A stretch of 64,000 bases of DNA from Meghimatium bilineatum (GCA_034231615.1 CM067322.1:57728938-57792937), one strand, 5' to 3'. Shown: positions 1 through 10,219, counted from the stretch's first letter. The notes: a model not told the origin generated them from the sequence alone. Made by a program: numbers and translations.

Positions 1-480
1 AACGATAGCACAAGACATGCATAAACTTGTGACAGCTGAAATGGCATTCTTACGCAGAATCCTAGAAATATTGCTAAAAGACAGAGTGAAGAAATGAGGA
101 CATTAGACAAAAAACTGGTACCATTCCAATCTTGAAATATATTAAGAGACAACCAATAAAATGGTTTGCACACATCAGCAGACTGTAACGACCAGCAGAT
201 CAAAATTGTTCATCCTATATCGCTAGAAATATTTTCCAATGAGAATCTTGAGACTTCTTCATAAACTTCATTAACATCAGACAGCATACCACAGCAAGCT
301 ATGCTACACAGATACAGTGAAGGCAGACCTAGACGCCGACCACGGAAATGATGGACCACCAAAATAAAAGAGGCGCGAAGATCCACAATATACTCAACAC
401 ACGCGAGGGCCATCTCGAGAAAACTCTTCTACCCCTGATGCTGAAAGGCAACAAATGGTTTAGTGAATAGATAGATTCAT
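1..480 (+). pseudogene. LINE (RTE-like) 3' end, decayed
   Basis: Broken reading frames match the C-terminal tail of an RTE-like reverse transcriptase (LVTAEMAFLRRIL, then KWFAH). The sequence is closely parallel to the copy at 14245-14640, including the same 3' UTR ending in a 'tgaaaggcaacaaa' block and an ATAGATAG-type tail near 465-475. Stops and frameshifts make it non-functional. The 5' part lies outside the window. The family call rests on motif resemblance. Confidence 0.7.
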
Positions 481-486
481 TCATTT

Positions 487-930
487 TTAAGAAAATAACT
501 TAGATGTATCATTATATGAGGCAAGCAATATAGATGTATTATTATTTGAGGAAAAAGCAAACTTAGATGTATCATTATTTGAGGAAAGCAACTTTCGCCG
601 AAGACGGATGTGTCGGGCCATTGGCGCAAATAAAACGGTGACACAACACATTTCCATTCTCTGGACTACATCCTGCTGGAAATCTAGTAGGGCCATGGTC
701 CTGCTAGATCCAGCGGGAGTTTGAGAATGAACACTGAAGAAGAAGAATGAGGAAAGCAACTTAAGATGTATCATTATTTGAGGAAAGCAACTTTAGATGT
801 ATCATTATTTGAGGAAAGCAGAACTTAGATGTATCATTATTTGAGGAAAACAACTTAAATGTATCATTATTTGAGGAAAGCATCTTAGATGTATCATTAT
901 TTGAGGAAAAAAGTTATGAGTAAAACAGTG
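487..930. repeat. Degenerate ~30-bp tandem repeat
   Basis: Units of the form 'ttagatgtatcattatttg' + 'aggaaagcaac' recur from about 500 to 910. The array is interrupted by a SINE-like insertion at 595-747. The minus-strand reading frame across it is a by-product of the repeat. Confidence 0.85.
595..747 (+). mobile_element. SINE-like dispersed repeat, copy A
   Basis: A 153-bp block with no protein signal sits inside the 30-bp array and ends in (GAA)n. It is flanked by a 15-bp direct repeat (580-594 and 748-762), although the array itself could supply that repeat by chance. Related copies occur near 16330, 17453 (inverted), 17725, 38505, 39405 (inverted), 42575 and 47785. Shared landmarks are 'acacaacacattt', 'ctacatcctgctgg' and 'gagtttgagaa'. 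I see no clear tRNA promoter boxes, so SINE is an inference from length, dispersal and tail. Confidence 0.65.
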
Positions 931-959
931 ACATGTTTATTTATCGTGGATCGGTCGGG

Positions 960-1800
960 CAGAGGATACCGTTAAACATATTTGCACCTTAGAAGATATT
1001 GCCCCTGGTGAGGAATGGATACCTATTCCTACATTCTTTCAAAAGGCAGTCAAGACCGTCGTTACACTCAACAGAGAGTGCAAGAAACACAGCCACGTAA
1101 GGGTGGATGCTGAGGTCAAGGCACTAATATGCGAGAATGCCGATGATTCAGATGTTGTAATTTACACAGATGGGTCGGCCACTAGTGATGCGCATGGGCC
1201 TTTGCTGTCAGATCAAAAGGGAAAACAGTACACGAAGCTAGTGGTGCCTTTACCGCAATAACAAGCAGTCTAACTATGGAAGTATTTGCGGTAACACAGG
1301 CACATTATGGCTGAAGTCATAAACCTATTCCCATGCTTGCATACTAAGTGATTCACTGAATATGATTCAGAAAATCAAAATAGGTAATATACGTAGGGAA
1401 TGGGTGGAGTCATTGAAGAGAGCTAAAATGCGGGCAGCACTACAAAATCTCACGCTTATTTTTGTCCCCGGACATGCGGGCGTGTTGGGAAACGAACGTG
1501 CCGACAAATTAGCTAATCTCGCCACCACAACAGACAGTCAGCCTATGGACCGAGCAGACATACTCATTGCTCTTCGTGAGTCCTCATAATCAGAGGATTT
1601 TGAGATGAATAAGTATGAGTCAATATCAAGAATGCAAGAATTGGGAGTGAGGATGGACATGGCTCGAAGAGAACCCTTAACAAAGATTTCAAAAAGAGTA
1701 GTGAACCAACATAGAACCGGAACCATCAGCCGTTATACCCTGAGAGATTTACTGAAGCGGAGATCAGCGTACCTATGACGTGTCTGGTGTGCGAAGATGA
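960..1800 (+). pseudogene. RNase H domain of a non-LTR retrotransposon, decayed
   Basis: Fragments in different frames give an RNase H fold: YTDGSAT (first Asp), SLTMEVFAVTQA (Glu), ILSDSLNMIQ (Asp) and GNERADKLANLA (last Asp). A C-terminal stretch follows (NQHRTGTISRYTLRDLL). The longest uninterrupted piece is 1362-1589. RNase H downstream of reverse transcriptase is typical of I/jockey/R1-type LINEs. The element is truncated at the 5' end and frameshifted. It lies in the antisense direction downstream of innexin exon 2b. Confidence 0.75.
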
Positions 1801-2156
1801 TAATCAACATACCTAATACCTAATAATGTTTATTTATTTCAGGAAATCAATGTTGATATTTGAAGAAAGACACTATTGTAGTAACTCGGTTAATTTCTTT
1901 GAAGTGTGAGCTGAAGTATTTTGTTTGAGCAAATCCAGTACTATAACTCTTCATCTGTTACTTCAATCTGTGAAATCATACACACACAAATAGATTATTG
2001 TTATATTAACTCGCGGAATAAACATGAACATATATGAGTAACCAGTTGCTTGATGACACATGATTTGATCACACAGAAGTATCTAACATGACAGCGTGTA
2101 CGACATCTAGTACCAATATTTATAATCAGACTGGTCATAAAAGTGTAGATGATTAC
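1801..2156. other. Unassigned AT-rich sequence, probably intronic
   Basis: No coding or repeat signal seen. If the innexin exon at 2157-2313 is used, this is intron to its 3' side, beginning with the GTAATC donor read on the minus strand. Confidence 0.4.
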
Positions 2157-2313
2157 CTTGAAGAGAAGTTCCTGGAACAAGAGAATTCATGGGAATCCAT
2201 TGATAATACTCGACCTCTGCATGTAGGAGTTTCTCGAGTGCACGCGGTACATGAGTATTAAAAGGAACGTAGTGTGTGTTGGAGACCCAACAGACGTTAT
2301 TGGTATAGTCAAC
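2157..2313 (-). CDS. Innexin exon 2, second copy (2b), with a 1-nt insertion
   Basis: Innexins form invertebrate gap-junction channels; this exon encodes the end of the first extracellular loop and the start of the second membrane segment. Read on the minus strand, a pyrimidine-rich acceptor ending CTGTAG is followed by VDYTNNVCWVSNTHYV, then VPRALEKLLHAEV, then YYQWIPM. The loop-1 cysteine (CWVSNT) and the YYQW motif are present. The exon is 157 nt against 156 nt in the homologous exon at 5248-5403. One extra A just after the IPM codons shifts the frame; without it the exon would end LLFK before a GTAATC donor. Its start phase (0) fits exon 1. It could be a mutually exclusive alternative exon, part of a second tandem gene, or a dead duplicate. 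The extra base could be a sequencing error. Confidence 0.75.
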
Positions 2314-2449
2314 CTACAGAAGATGAAGGATGATCAGAAGGTAAGTAGTGTATGATGGCAATTTTAATGATATTGATGCGTTGGTAAATGTTCATATTGC
2401 TAGTTCATTTCTTGATCAATGTTCTAGTGATTCATGAAATTTTAAGTGA

Positions 2450-2665
2450 CACCTGGTAACAGGTGTCATTTCTTGAAACACCTTATACAATTTGGAAATA
2501 ATTCATCAAATGGTATATGGGTTGCAGCCGGTGACAGGTGCCGGTGACACTTCTTGAAACACCTTATACAATTTGTAAATAATTTATCAAATGGTATATG
2601 GGTTGCAGCTGGTGACAGGTGTCATTTCTTGTAACACCTTATACAATTTGGAAAGAAGACTGACT
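2450..2665. repeat. Tandem duplication, ~80-90-bp unit, about 2.3 copies
   Basis: The block 'ttgaaacaccttatacaa' plus 'atggtatatgggttgcagc' recurs with spacings of about 89 and 78 bp. Each unit also carries the short palindrome-like 'ggtgacaggtgtc'. Non-coding. Confidence 0.85.
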
Positions 2666-3005
2666 AGATTACAAAAATTCATGACCTCCATTATTTCTAT
2701 GTAATAACTCTGATATAACCAAATTACACTAACGTCCACGGTTGAAAGGAGCGTACTTCACCACAAGAACTACAGTTTACTCAATCTAACCACAGAAATA
2801 TAACTGTTGATGTGTAGGAATGGTTTGATTGGTGAAATTAATAATAGGTATGATTGCTGGTTATTATCATCCCACAAGTTCATAGGTGCTCCAATTCCAG
2901 TTTCAACAAATCCATCAGAGTGTAGAGGCTGACAGTTCCAGTTATGTACGAGCTGGTATGATCTTTATAGCAATCTCATGCTCAGAGTAATTCAGTAAAG
3001 ATTAT
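2666..3005. other. Unassigned, intronic if the innexin model holds
   Basis: No gene or repeat signal recognised. Confidence 0.4.
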
Positions 3006-3011
3006 TACACA

Positions 3012-3545
3012 ATTTCTGCAGTGTTATTGTCAATGAGTGTCCTGGCTTCAGCAGTGTTATTGTCAATGAGTGTCCTGGCTTCAGCAGTGTTATTGTCAAT
3101 GAGTGTCCTGGCTTCAGCAGTGTTATTGTCAATGAGTGTCCTGGCTTCAGCAGTGTTATTGTCAATGAGTGCCCTGTCTTCAGCAGTGTTATTGTCAATG
3201 AGTGTCCTGGCTTCAGCAGTGTTATTGTCAATGAGTGTCCTGGCTTCAGCAGTGTTATTGTCAATGAGTGTCCTGGCTTCAGCAGTGTTATTGTCAATGA
3301 GTGTCCTGGCTTCAGCAGTCTTATTGTCAATGAGTGTCCTGGCTTCAGCAGTCTTATTGTCAATGAGTGTCCTGGCTTCAGCAGTGTTATTGTCAATGAG
3401 TGTCCTGTCTTCAGCAGTCTTATTGTCAATTAGTGTCCTGGCTTCAGCAGTGTTATTGTCAATGAGTGCCCTGTCTTCAGCAGTCTTATTGTCAATTAGT
3501 GTCCTGGCTTCAGCAGTGTTATTGTCAATGAGTGCCCTGTCTTTT
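3012..3545. repeat. 33-bp minisatellite, ~16 copies
   Basis: The unit reads 'cagcagtgttattgtcaat' + 'gagtgtcctggctt' (33 bp). Variant units carry 'gccctgtctt', 'cagtctt' or 'attagt'. Because the unit is divisible by three and lacks stops, long frames are open on both strands (LLSMSVLASAV on plus, ARTLIDNNTAE on minus). These have no start, family or splice support and are repeat artefacts. Confidence 0.92.
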
Positions 3546-4115
3546 TCATTCATCACTATCAGATTTTTTCCTCTGCAGCTTCATCCGAGTGTGATCACTA
3601 CAGATAAGGCACCATATAATGCAAGTGGAGTGGATATCCACTCCTCCCAGGATCAATGTAATTATGATAACATGCTTAAAAGATGCCATCTTCTGCCTGT
3701 TACAACCATGATCTGCCCCTTTTAAGAAGGAAGCCTTTCACCTTAATGAGGTAAAAGTCAGGGGCAGATCGAATAATCACTTTTTTTAAAAATGCACTAG
3801 AGCTCGTCACACCTTGGTTCTGTTAGCTACAGTCGAGGGAATCAAGGAGATATCTCTACACTTGGTGTATCCTTTGTACATCTGAAGATGATGCGAATGT
3901 CATCGTTCTAATTGTTTTAATAATCTAGAGTATGGTACAAACATATTCTATATTAAGGAAAAGTTAACATGATTAAATTAGGGATAAAAATTCATCATTC
4001 CATCATGGGCAAAAACTATGTTTGCGATATCATAATAAGATGTGGTTGACAATATCAGAAGAGAACGATAATAGGTAAATATTTGGTTGATATTACGGTC
4101 ATATGGCCTATATTT
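3546..4115. other. Unassigned spacer
   Basis: No recognised gene. Short T-rich and A-rich runs only. Confidence 0.4.
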
Positions 4116-4119
4116 TTTC

Positions 4120-4520
4120 TTTACTTTTCGCTCTATTACCCTTTACGCTTTGAAGCGTCAGGTGTAGAAGAGTTCTCTGGAGATGGCTTTTTATGAGCTT
4201 CATATATGTTTGGATTCGTTGACTATTTTATTTCTGTAATTAATCGTATGCATGTTATGCCCCTGGATTTGTATCTATTATGTCCTTATAGTAATGCCCT
4301 TTGACTGTCAGATGGTAGTCTGGAAGCATGTGAAAACCAATTAATCTTTTATCTTCTGATGTAATCAAGGATTGCCATTGTGTTTGTTAGTCTTATTTTC
4401 ATTTCTGATTTTATCTCTTATTGTTACTCCGAGAATGCTACATAGAAAAGTCATTTCTGTTGTGACAAGTTATATGTTGTCTATTGTCTGTCCCCAGGTG
4501 AATGATGGTTGAGCAATTTC
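4120..4520 (-). pseudogene. LINE (RTE-like) 3' end, decayed
   Basis: Minus-strand fragments read LVTTEMTFLCSILGV and IRDKIRNEN. They are followed by a 3' region (4140-4215) matching the 3' UTRs at 1-480 and 14245-14640, including the 'ctcttctac' block and the run that ends near 4120. Many stops. Same family as those two copies, in opposite orientation. Confidence 0.65.
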
Positions 4521-4524
4521 ACAC

Positions 4525-4930
4525 TTGCCGTTAAACTTAGGGTGGGAGCTTAATCTGTCGTTCCAAGATCAGATGTGTAGCCTTGGTTGTATTTAGTCCA
4601 TATTTGTTCTAGGCTATCTTGATGTTTTCTATCCACCATTTTCTTGGTCTACCTTTGGCTTTACACCAGGATATTCTTTTGTTACATGTTCTTATTGGTA
4701 TTTGGTTTGGCTTCATTCTCATAAGATTACTGAACCATTTTACTTGCTGTCTCTCAATATGTACAATGCACAATATTATATCAACTCTTTCCCTAATTTC
4801 TTCAGATTTTATTACATCTAGTTTGGTAACCAATGCAGCTTTTCTCAGACACTTCATTTCACATGTAACGATTTTCCTCTGCTGCGAGACTGCTAAAGAC
4901 CATGTTAGCATAGTGTTGATATACAAATTA
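4525..4930 (-). pseudogene. LINE (RTE-like) reverse transcriptase C-terminus
   Basis: A minus-strand frame (4926 to 4609) reads VTCEMKCLRKA, SEEIRERV, QQVKWFSNLMRM and KGRPRKWWIENIK, the typical tail of RTE-like polyproteins. It abuts another LINE end at 4520. 5' truncated; the frame ends at position 4609. Confidence 0.8.
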
Positions 4931-5247
4931 ATGATTTTATCTGTATTTGTATTTCCATCTTGATCTTTGGGTGAAGAGGTAATGGTGAAAGCTGGTAGGT
5001 CTTCATTTGGCTTTTATTGTTACTGTTCAAGATAACATACTTATATAGAAGAGTGTGTATACAAGAGACTTGCATTGAACAACAATATATGTGGCGAATG
5101 CTGTATATTGTTAACACTATTGAGAGGTTGGTATAGAATTTGCTGGCACCAACTCCCATTTTGAACATATTTAACAAAACTTCAATGTTCACAGATAACA
5201 TTTGAACAAACTGAAGACTGCTATGGTGTTACACTGTTAGCTGGTAC
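4931..5247. other. Unassigned, intron side of innexin exon 2a
   Basis: No independent feature. The GTACC donor for exon 2a lies at its upper end on the minus strand. Confidence 0.4.
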
Positions 5248-5403
5248 CTTGAACAGTAACGCTTGGAACAAGAGTATCATGGGAATCCATTGATAGTGCT
5301 GGATCTCAGAATGGTATGGCAGGATCCAATTTTGTGGTGGGTGTTCGTTAAAGTGAACATAATATGTATTGGAAACCCAGCACATGTTGTTAGTGTAAGC
5401 CAC
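5248..5403 (-). CDS. Innexin exon 2 (2a)
   Basis: Encodes 52 residues of an innexin (gap-junction subunit, plasma membrane): VAYTNNMCWVSNTYYV, then HFNEHPPQ, then HYQWIPMILLFQALLFK. It covers the second half of extracellular loop 1 with a conserved cysteine, then enters the second transmembrane helix. Minus-strand splice signals fit: acceptor TTATGTTTCCAG before GTGGCT, and donor AAG/GTACCA after LLFK. Length 156 nt, phase 0 at both ends, matching exon 1, which also ends in phase 0 (EESH/VAYTNN). A homologous exon lies 2.9 kb downstream at 2157-2313. Later innexin exons (the loop after LLFK, segments 3 and 4) are not in the window, so the gene should continue to the left. Confidence 0.85.
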
Positions 5404-5599
5404 CTGGAAACATAAAGGATGTAGTGAGGAAAGTCAATATGATGTGATGCATGAACTGAAATCAGGGGAAATGTACATGTCTGAATGTAAGATTATGAAT
5501 GATTGTGTACATGTATTTAGCATGTATCAGACATTATATCAATATATTATTTATATTGGAGACATGATTGATTAAAGCACTTGTCCTAGAAATGAAATT

Positions 5600-6115
5600 A
5601 ACTATTAACAATTGTATACCCCTTTATTGCAACGCAAAATGCTACCACTGTCAATAAAAAAACATCTTATCCAAAGTGTCTTCATTCCAACCCTGTGCTA
5701 CCAATGTCAAACATGGTCCTTAACAACAAAACATAAGAGAAAACTGGTTACAACAGAGATGAGATGTCTGAGAAAAGCCACAGGAGTGACTAGAAGACAG
5801 AATTAGAAACGATGTCATAAGAGAAAGAGCGGGTGTCATATCAATTCTACAATACATACAAAACCAACAGATACAATGGTTTGGTCATCTGGAAAGAATG
5901 CAGTGTGTGATTCATTAGTTTTTAAAGCATATATGAAAAGAGGAGAAGCAGAAAGAAGAGCTAGGGGTAGACCTAGAGTACGCTGGATCGATAACATCAA
6001 AGAGACATTACACGAACACCAAATAACATTATTTGAAGCTGCCAGAAAAGTTAGAACAAGAACATTGTATCTCCCTCGACACCCGTAAAGGGTAAAAGAG
6101 GAAAGAAGAAGAAGA
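5600..6115 (+). pseudogene. LINE (RTE-like) reverse transcriptase C-terminus with 3' end
   Basis: Plus-strand fragments SVFIPTLCYQCQTWSL, LVTTEMRCLRKATGVT, QIQWFGHLERM and RARGRPRVRWIDNIKE appear in order across two frames. A short 3' UTR follows (CTCGACACCCGTAAAGGG) and a (GAA)n tail at about 6100-6114. The frame is broken near 5806. It lies in the intron between innexin exons 1 and 2a. Confidence 0.82.
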
Positions 6116-6159
6116 ATTGTATGCGATGAGACAAGTGACAAATTATTACATGTCATGAG

Positions 6160-6410
6160 ACAGTGAAAGATGAATTAACACAACAGTGAAAAATGAATAT
6201 GTAATGTGAAATATGTGAAAACAGACAAAAAAGACAACTACAACCTATATAAGATGAATGAATGCGAAAAGGCTGTGATAAATGAATAAATGTGACAAAA
6301 CCGTGAAAGATGAATATATGTGATGATACAGTTAAAGTGAATATTTGCTACAAAACCATGAAAGATGAATATATGTGATGATACAGTTAAAGGTGAATAT
6401 TTGCAAATTA
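6160..6410. repeat. Degenerate tandem repeat, ~55-bp unit
   Basis: Repeats of 'gtgaaagatgaatatatgtg' with 'atgatacagttaaa' and 'gtgaatatttgc'. The last two units are well preserved and earlier ones decayed. Confidence 0.7.
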
Positions 6411-6469
6411 GATCTAACGACTAACTAACTAACCAGTCTCTTGTGTTGCTAATAAGTTCAGTTGATGAC

Positions 6470-7000
6470 ATATTTTTGTGTGGCAGTGACAACCCATTCA
6501 GAAATTTCTCTGTCTGAATTCCTCTGTTCTCTTCTGCCCTTGATCTTTCCAGCGACTACTAAATGGTCAAGATTTGCTACTCTCATCACATTCCCTAAAA
6601 ATCATGACTGTATAATTCTAATTGGTGTTATAATTTTTCTATTTAGAACCAGCATCTCTGAGGACATCTACATCCATTTTCTTGGCTGCCAATGGAATTT
6701 CCATCAATCTTCTCAAAATCCACATCTCAGTTACCTCCAGCTCACCGTCACCTTGAGCCCTTCTGTTTACAGTCCATGTTTCACATCCATACACAAGAAT
6801 TGCTTCAATATATTAGTACTAAGATTCGTATATGTCCTCTCCAGTGTATAGAATTTGACTCGATTTAGGAAAAGCATATTTGGCTTGTGCTATCTTGCTC
6901 TTTATCTCATTAGAGCACCATATACTTGACTTTATGCACTTGATTTAAGTGTGCATCATTGATATTTATACTACATCTTGATGGTGTGTATTTCTTTGAA
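6470..7000 (-). pseudogene. LINE reverse transcriptase C-terminal fragment
   Basis: Minus-strand translation gives a YGCETW-like motif (near 6780), then ELEVTEMWILRRLMEIP and LAAKKMDVDVLRDAG, which is the RTE-like fingers/tail region. The plus-strand frame over the same bases is a shadow. Many stops. Confidence 0.6.
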
Positions 7001-7503
7001 ACAATAATCACTTTTGTTGTCTTTTTGTTTACAAAATATTACCATCATTTTATAAAAGGATACAAGAGTATAATTGGGCATAATTCTTACGGATATAATA
7101 AAAAAGATGAAAAGAAATGAATCATTATACAGATTAAACTAAATTAATTGTATGCAGAATGAATGAGAAACTCTGTGAGAAATATGAGAACATTGTGTGT
7201 AGCATGTACTTCCTCTTTCCCTGACATGTCGTGATTTAAGAGAATATGCAAGCTTTCAAGATTGAAGGATTGAGATAAGAGGAGATTATGCAAGCTGTCA
7301 AGATTAAAGGATTGTGACAAGAAGAGAGAAAACCAGGTGTGGACTGTATATAAGAATGCTTACAGAACAAAGAAGTTCTTGTATTGTGGATTTCCAGGCC
7401 AAGATAAATGTAGAGTGATATTTAAATTCAAATTAGATAAGGTGAAGAACATCTGATACTACTGACGGTGACAAAATGTTGTGACATGTTCATGAGTACT
7501 TAC
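7001..7503. other. Innexin intron 1, no other feature recognised
   Basis: It contains a local duplication (two 'atgcaagct(t/g)tcaagatt' blocks near 7245 and 7285). On the minus strand the GTAAGT donor of exon 1 lies at 7499-7503. Confidence 0.45.
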
Positions 7504-7696
7504 ATGGCTTTCCTCAAACTGAGCAGGACACCAACAATGTATAGGTTCGCCCATGTACTGTTTAGTACTAACGACGATGGTAAAGATGATGAGGATAATT
7601 GTGATGTAGAGGTGATTCAGTCGGTCGATCCAGTCATCATCGTAACGTCCTTTGAAACAGGCGTATGTAGCAAAACTCCCCAACACGCTGTCAAGC
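7504..7696 (-). CDS. Innexin exon 1 (N-terminal coding exon)
   Basis: Encodes the N-terminus and first transmembrane helix of an innexin: LDSVLGSFATYACFKG, then YDDDWIDRLNHLY, then the hydrophobic helix ITIILIIFTIVV, then STKQYMGEPIHCWCPAQF and EESH. The first loop-1 cysteines are present (CWCPAQF). On the minus strand the exon starts after a pyrimidine-rich acceptor (CCATTCTCAG) with a single G before the CTT codon. A start codon split as AT/G would give MLDSVLGSF, which is how many lophotrochozoan innexins begin. The alternative is an unspliced upstream ATG at 7746. The exon ends at a consensus GTAAGT donor in phase 0. Sixty-four codons plus one base. A LINE end starts about 50 bp upstream. 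Confidence 0.88.
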
Positions 7697-7749
7697 CTGA
7701 GAATGGAAACAAATGATTGAATGTTAATACTCGAGATTACCTCCACGGG

Positions 7750-8080
7750 ACAACTACCACCTACTTAACAGACAAGAACAGGTCATAATATTTCGACTGA
7801 GAACTGGACACAATAGACTAAACAGCCATATGTATACAAAATTTAAAATTGGCACAACAGCAAAGTGTAATTGTGGACAAGTCAACCAGACTTCAGAACA
7901 TATCCTTCAAGAATGTGCAAACTATGACACATTAAGATGCACATACTGGCCTTCTGATAAACCAATGAATGTTAAACTTTATGGTACAAAACAAGAAATG
8001 GAAAATACTGTCCAATTTATACAAGAAACAACACTGCAGATATAGACATTATTAGCAAACGAAAGAAGAAGAAGAAGAAA
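7750..8080 (+). pseudogene. 3' end of an RNase H-type LINE, zinc-knuckle tail
   Basis: The plus-strand frame reads NRQEQVIIFRLRTGHNRL, then a Cys/His knuckle (CNCGQVNQTSEHILQEC), then a conserved tail (LYGTKQEMENTVQFIQET) and stop. A short 3' UTR ends in (GAA)n at 8064-8080. It is the same family as the longer minus copy at 10220-11335. The 331-bp remnant is 5' truncated. Confidence 0.82.
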
Positions 8081-8399
8081 TACTTGAGAAACAGAATGTT
8101 ATTATGAACTCTAGAATGTTATTATAATTGTTTACACACCATAAGAGGTGTAACATATTTTTGTTGAGTGGCACCACTGTGTCACAGACGAAAACTTGGT
8201 TGATATGTTTATCACATGCAATCTGCTTTAAAAACTATTCCACTTTGTTAGTGTTTCTTTTTGCTTGAATCAAGTGTCATGAGTAATAAGTTTTACTGCA
8301 GTCTCTTCTTGTTACAACTATGTAGAAGTAAATTGTGAGATGAATGCGTGTCAAGGAATAGAAACAGAATCAATATTTGCTTACCAGTCACTTATGTTG
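8081..8399. other. Unassigned spacer
   Basis: No feature recognised. Confidence 0.35.
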
Positions 8400-8985
8400 T
8401 TAACAATGATGAGGGTAATGTATGACAATGACGAGGACTAATGCATGATGATGATGAGGGCTAATGTATGAATGATGATGATGAGGGCTAATGTATGATG
8501 ATGATGATGAGGGCTAATGTATGATGATGATGAGGGCTAATGTATCATGATGACTGAGTACTTTCTAAAACTTTCGTTAATTCATGTTTTCCTGTGAAGG
8601 AGTACAGGGAGGCTTTCTATGGGCTGTGGAAATGAAATGCAATAAAAATAATTTTGACTGTACCTCCAAAAGAAAAAAAAATATGTCCCAAACGTGGATT
8701 GAACGCAGGACCCCAATGTTTTAAGAAAGGTTTTCTAACCATACGGCTAATATATGATATTGACGAGGGCTAATATATGATAATAGCGAGGGCTAATGTA
8801 TGATAATAATGAGTGCTAATGTAGGAAAATGATGAGGACTAGTGTATGATAATGACAGGGGCGGGAAGGCTAATGTATGATTATGACTGCGCTAATGTAT
8901 GATATTGACGGGTGGCTAATATATAAATATGATGGAGGTCAATGTATGATGATGACGGAGGCTAATGTATGATAATGCAGTCAGT
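8400..8985. repeat. Degenerate 'gatgatgagggctaatgtat' tandem array
   Basis: Units of about 20-27 bp combine ATG-rich runs with 'agggctaatgta'. The array is split into two blocks (8400-8545 and 8750-8985) by the SINE-like insertion between them. Confidence 0.8.
8560..8747 (-). mobile_element. tRNA-derived SINE, minus strand
   Basis: On the minus strand the element opens with a tRNA-like head: an A-box-like 'tagccgtatggttagaaaac', then about 35 bp on a B-box-like 'gcgttcaatccacg'. A T-rich stretch and an unrelated body follow. It lies within the repeat array. An intact tRNA gene is excluded because no acceptor stem can be formed. Confidence 0.55.
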
Positions 8986-9389
8986 AACACTAATAATATA
9001 TCTCAGACATTCTAATTCATTTGTTCCCAAGGGGGTGGGGGTGTTGAGACGATGTCAAAGTGGTTGGAGAAATCTAATAATTTAGAGCGCAGTTTAGGGA
9101 ATGATTGGTTTTCCGTTATAAATATAAGCATGTATGAAAAGAATATTTAAGAAGAAAGCAAAATAAATAATGGTTACTGTTCACTAAAAATAGTTATTAT
9201 AATCACAGTTAATTTGTTTATGTCCTGATAAAGTCTCGTTCTGACGAAAAGAGCGAAGCATTTATAGATAGAATGAAATGGTTTATTTAAGTTTTACAAA
9301 GACCATTGTAAAATGTCCAAGGGGTGAGTCAGTGAAAAAAGTATGGGAACCACTGTTTCAAATGAACAATACGAAATCATGGACAAAGC
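8986..9389. other. Unassigned, with a possible Penelope-like 3' tail
   Basis: The stretch near 9222-9262 ('cctgataaagtctcgttctg', then 'acgaaaagagcg') resembles the conserved 3' UTR tail of Penelope-like elements, compare 28150-28180. No protein remnant was found next to it. Confidence 0.35.
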
Positions 9390-9640
9390 GTGGGTTTAGC
9401 ATGGAGATAACATGGAGAAATCATGGAGAAAATATATTTAAAACATGGAGAAAACAATAAATATAACACCATGAAGAAAACATGGAGAAAATATATAGTA
9501 AACATAGTGAAAATATAGAGAAAGTCTGTCAAGAATATATCCAAAACATGGAGAAATCAATGAAATATAACATCATGTAGAAAACATGAAGAAAACAAAA
9601 CAATAAAGTTAAAGTCATGCAGAAAAGAGAAAAAATATCC
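9390..9640. repeat. Degenerate 'catggagaaaa' short-unit repeat
   Basis: Irregular repetition of 'acatggagaaaa' and 'aatatataa' over about 250 bp. The small plus-strand frame 9278-9460 runs into it and is not a gene. Confidence 0.7.
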
Positions 9641-9914
9641 AGAACAAATTATGAGTGATTATGATTGCATTTGACTCGTTTATGTACCTGGAAACACATA
9701 GACGGTAGGGGGTGGGGGTTATAATAATATGTATTCGATTTTAGCAAGCTAAATAAGCAATCTCTATAACTAAATCATAATTGTTGTTTTGTTTTTTTAA
9801 TTAAAGAGAGAGAGAGAGAGAGATGTCAAACAGCAATGACATATCTATACTTGTTTTTGAGTCCGTGATATCAATAATTACATATTCAATTTTTAAGGAA
9901 CAATACTATTCTGT
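9641..9914. other. Spacer with a (GA)n microsatellite
   Basis: A pure GA run lies at about 9805-9823. Nothing else recognised. Confidence 0.6.
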
Positions 9915-10170
9915 ACATATGAAATTTGTTAATAAATAATATTCAGTTGTCAAAGACATATGAAACTTTTGAATAATTATATTCAGTTGTCAAAGACATA
10001 TGAAACTTGTTACAAAATAATATTCAGTCGTCACAGACATATGAAACTTGTTACAAAATAATATTCAGTTGTCAAAGACATATAAAACTTGTTACAAAAT
10101 AATATTCAGTCACCAAAGCCATATAAAACTAGTTACAAAATAATATCCAGTCATCAAAGACATGACACTT
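9915..10170. repeat. ~41-bp tandem repeat, 6 copies
   Basis: The unit joins 'catatgaaacttgttacaaa' to 'ataatattcagttgtcaaag'. The outer units are most diverged. It immediately precedes the 3' tail of the minus-strand LINE at 10220. Confidence 0.88.
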
Positions 10171-10219
10171 GTTAACATTTTGTACAGAAAATCATCAGTA
10201 ACAATCTCATAAAAGAAGA

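Noticed and set aside
3005-3725. Long overlapping frames on both strands (183, 145 and 234 codons)
   Set aside because: All are produced by a 33-bp repeat without stops; no start context, splice sites or family resemblance.
8650-8747. Functional tRNA gene
   Set aside because: A and B boxes are recognisable but no acceptor stem or normal cloverleaf can be formed; treated as a SINE head.
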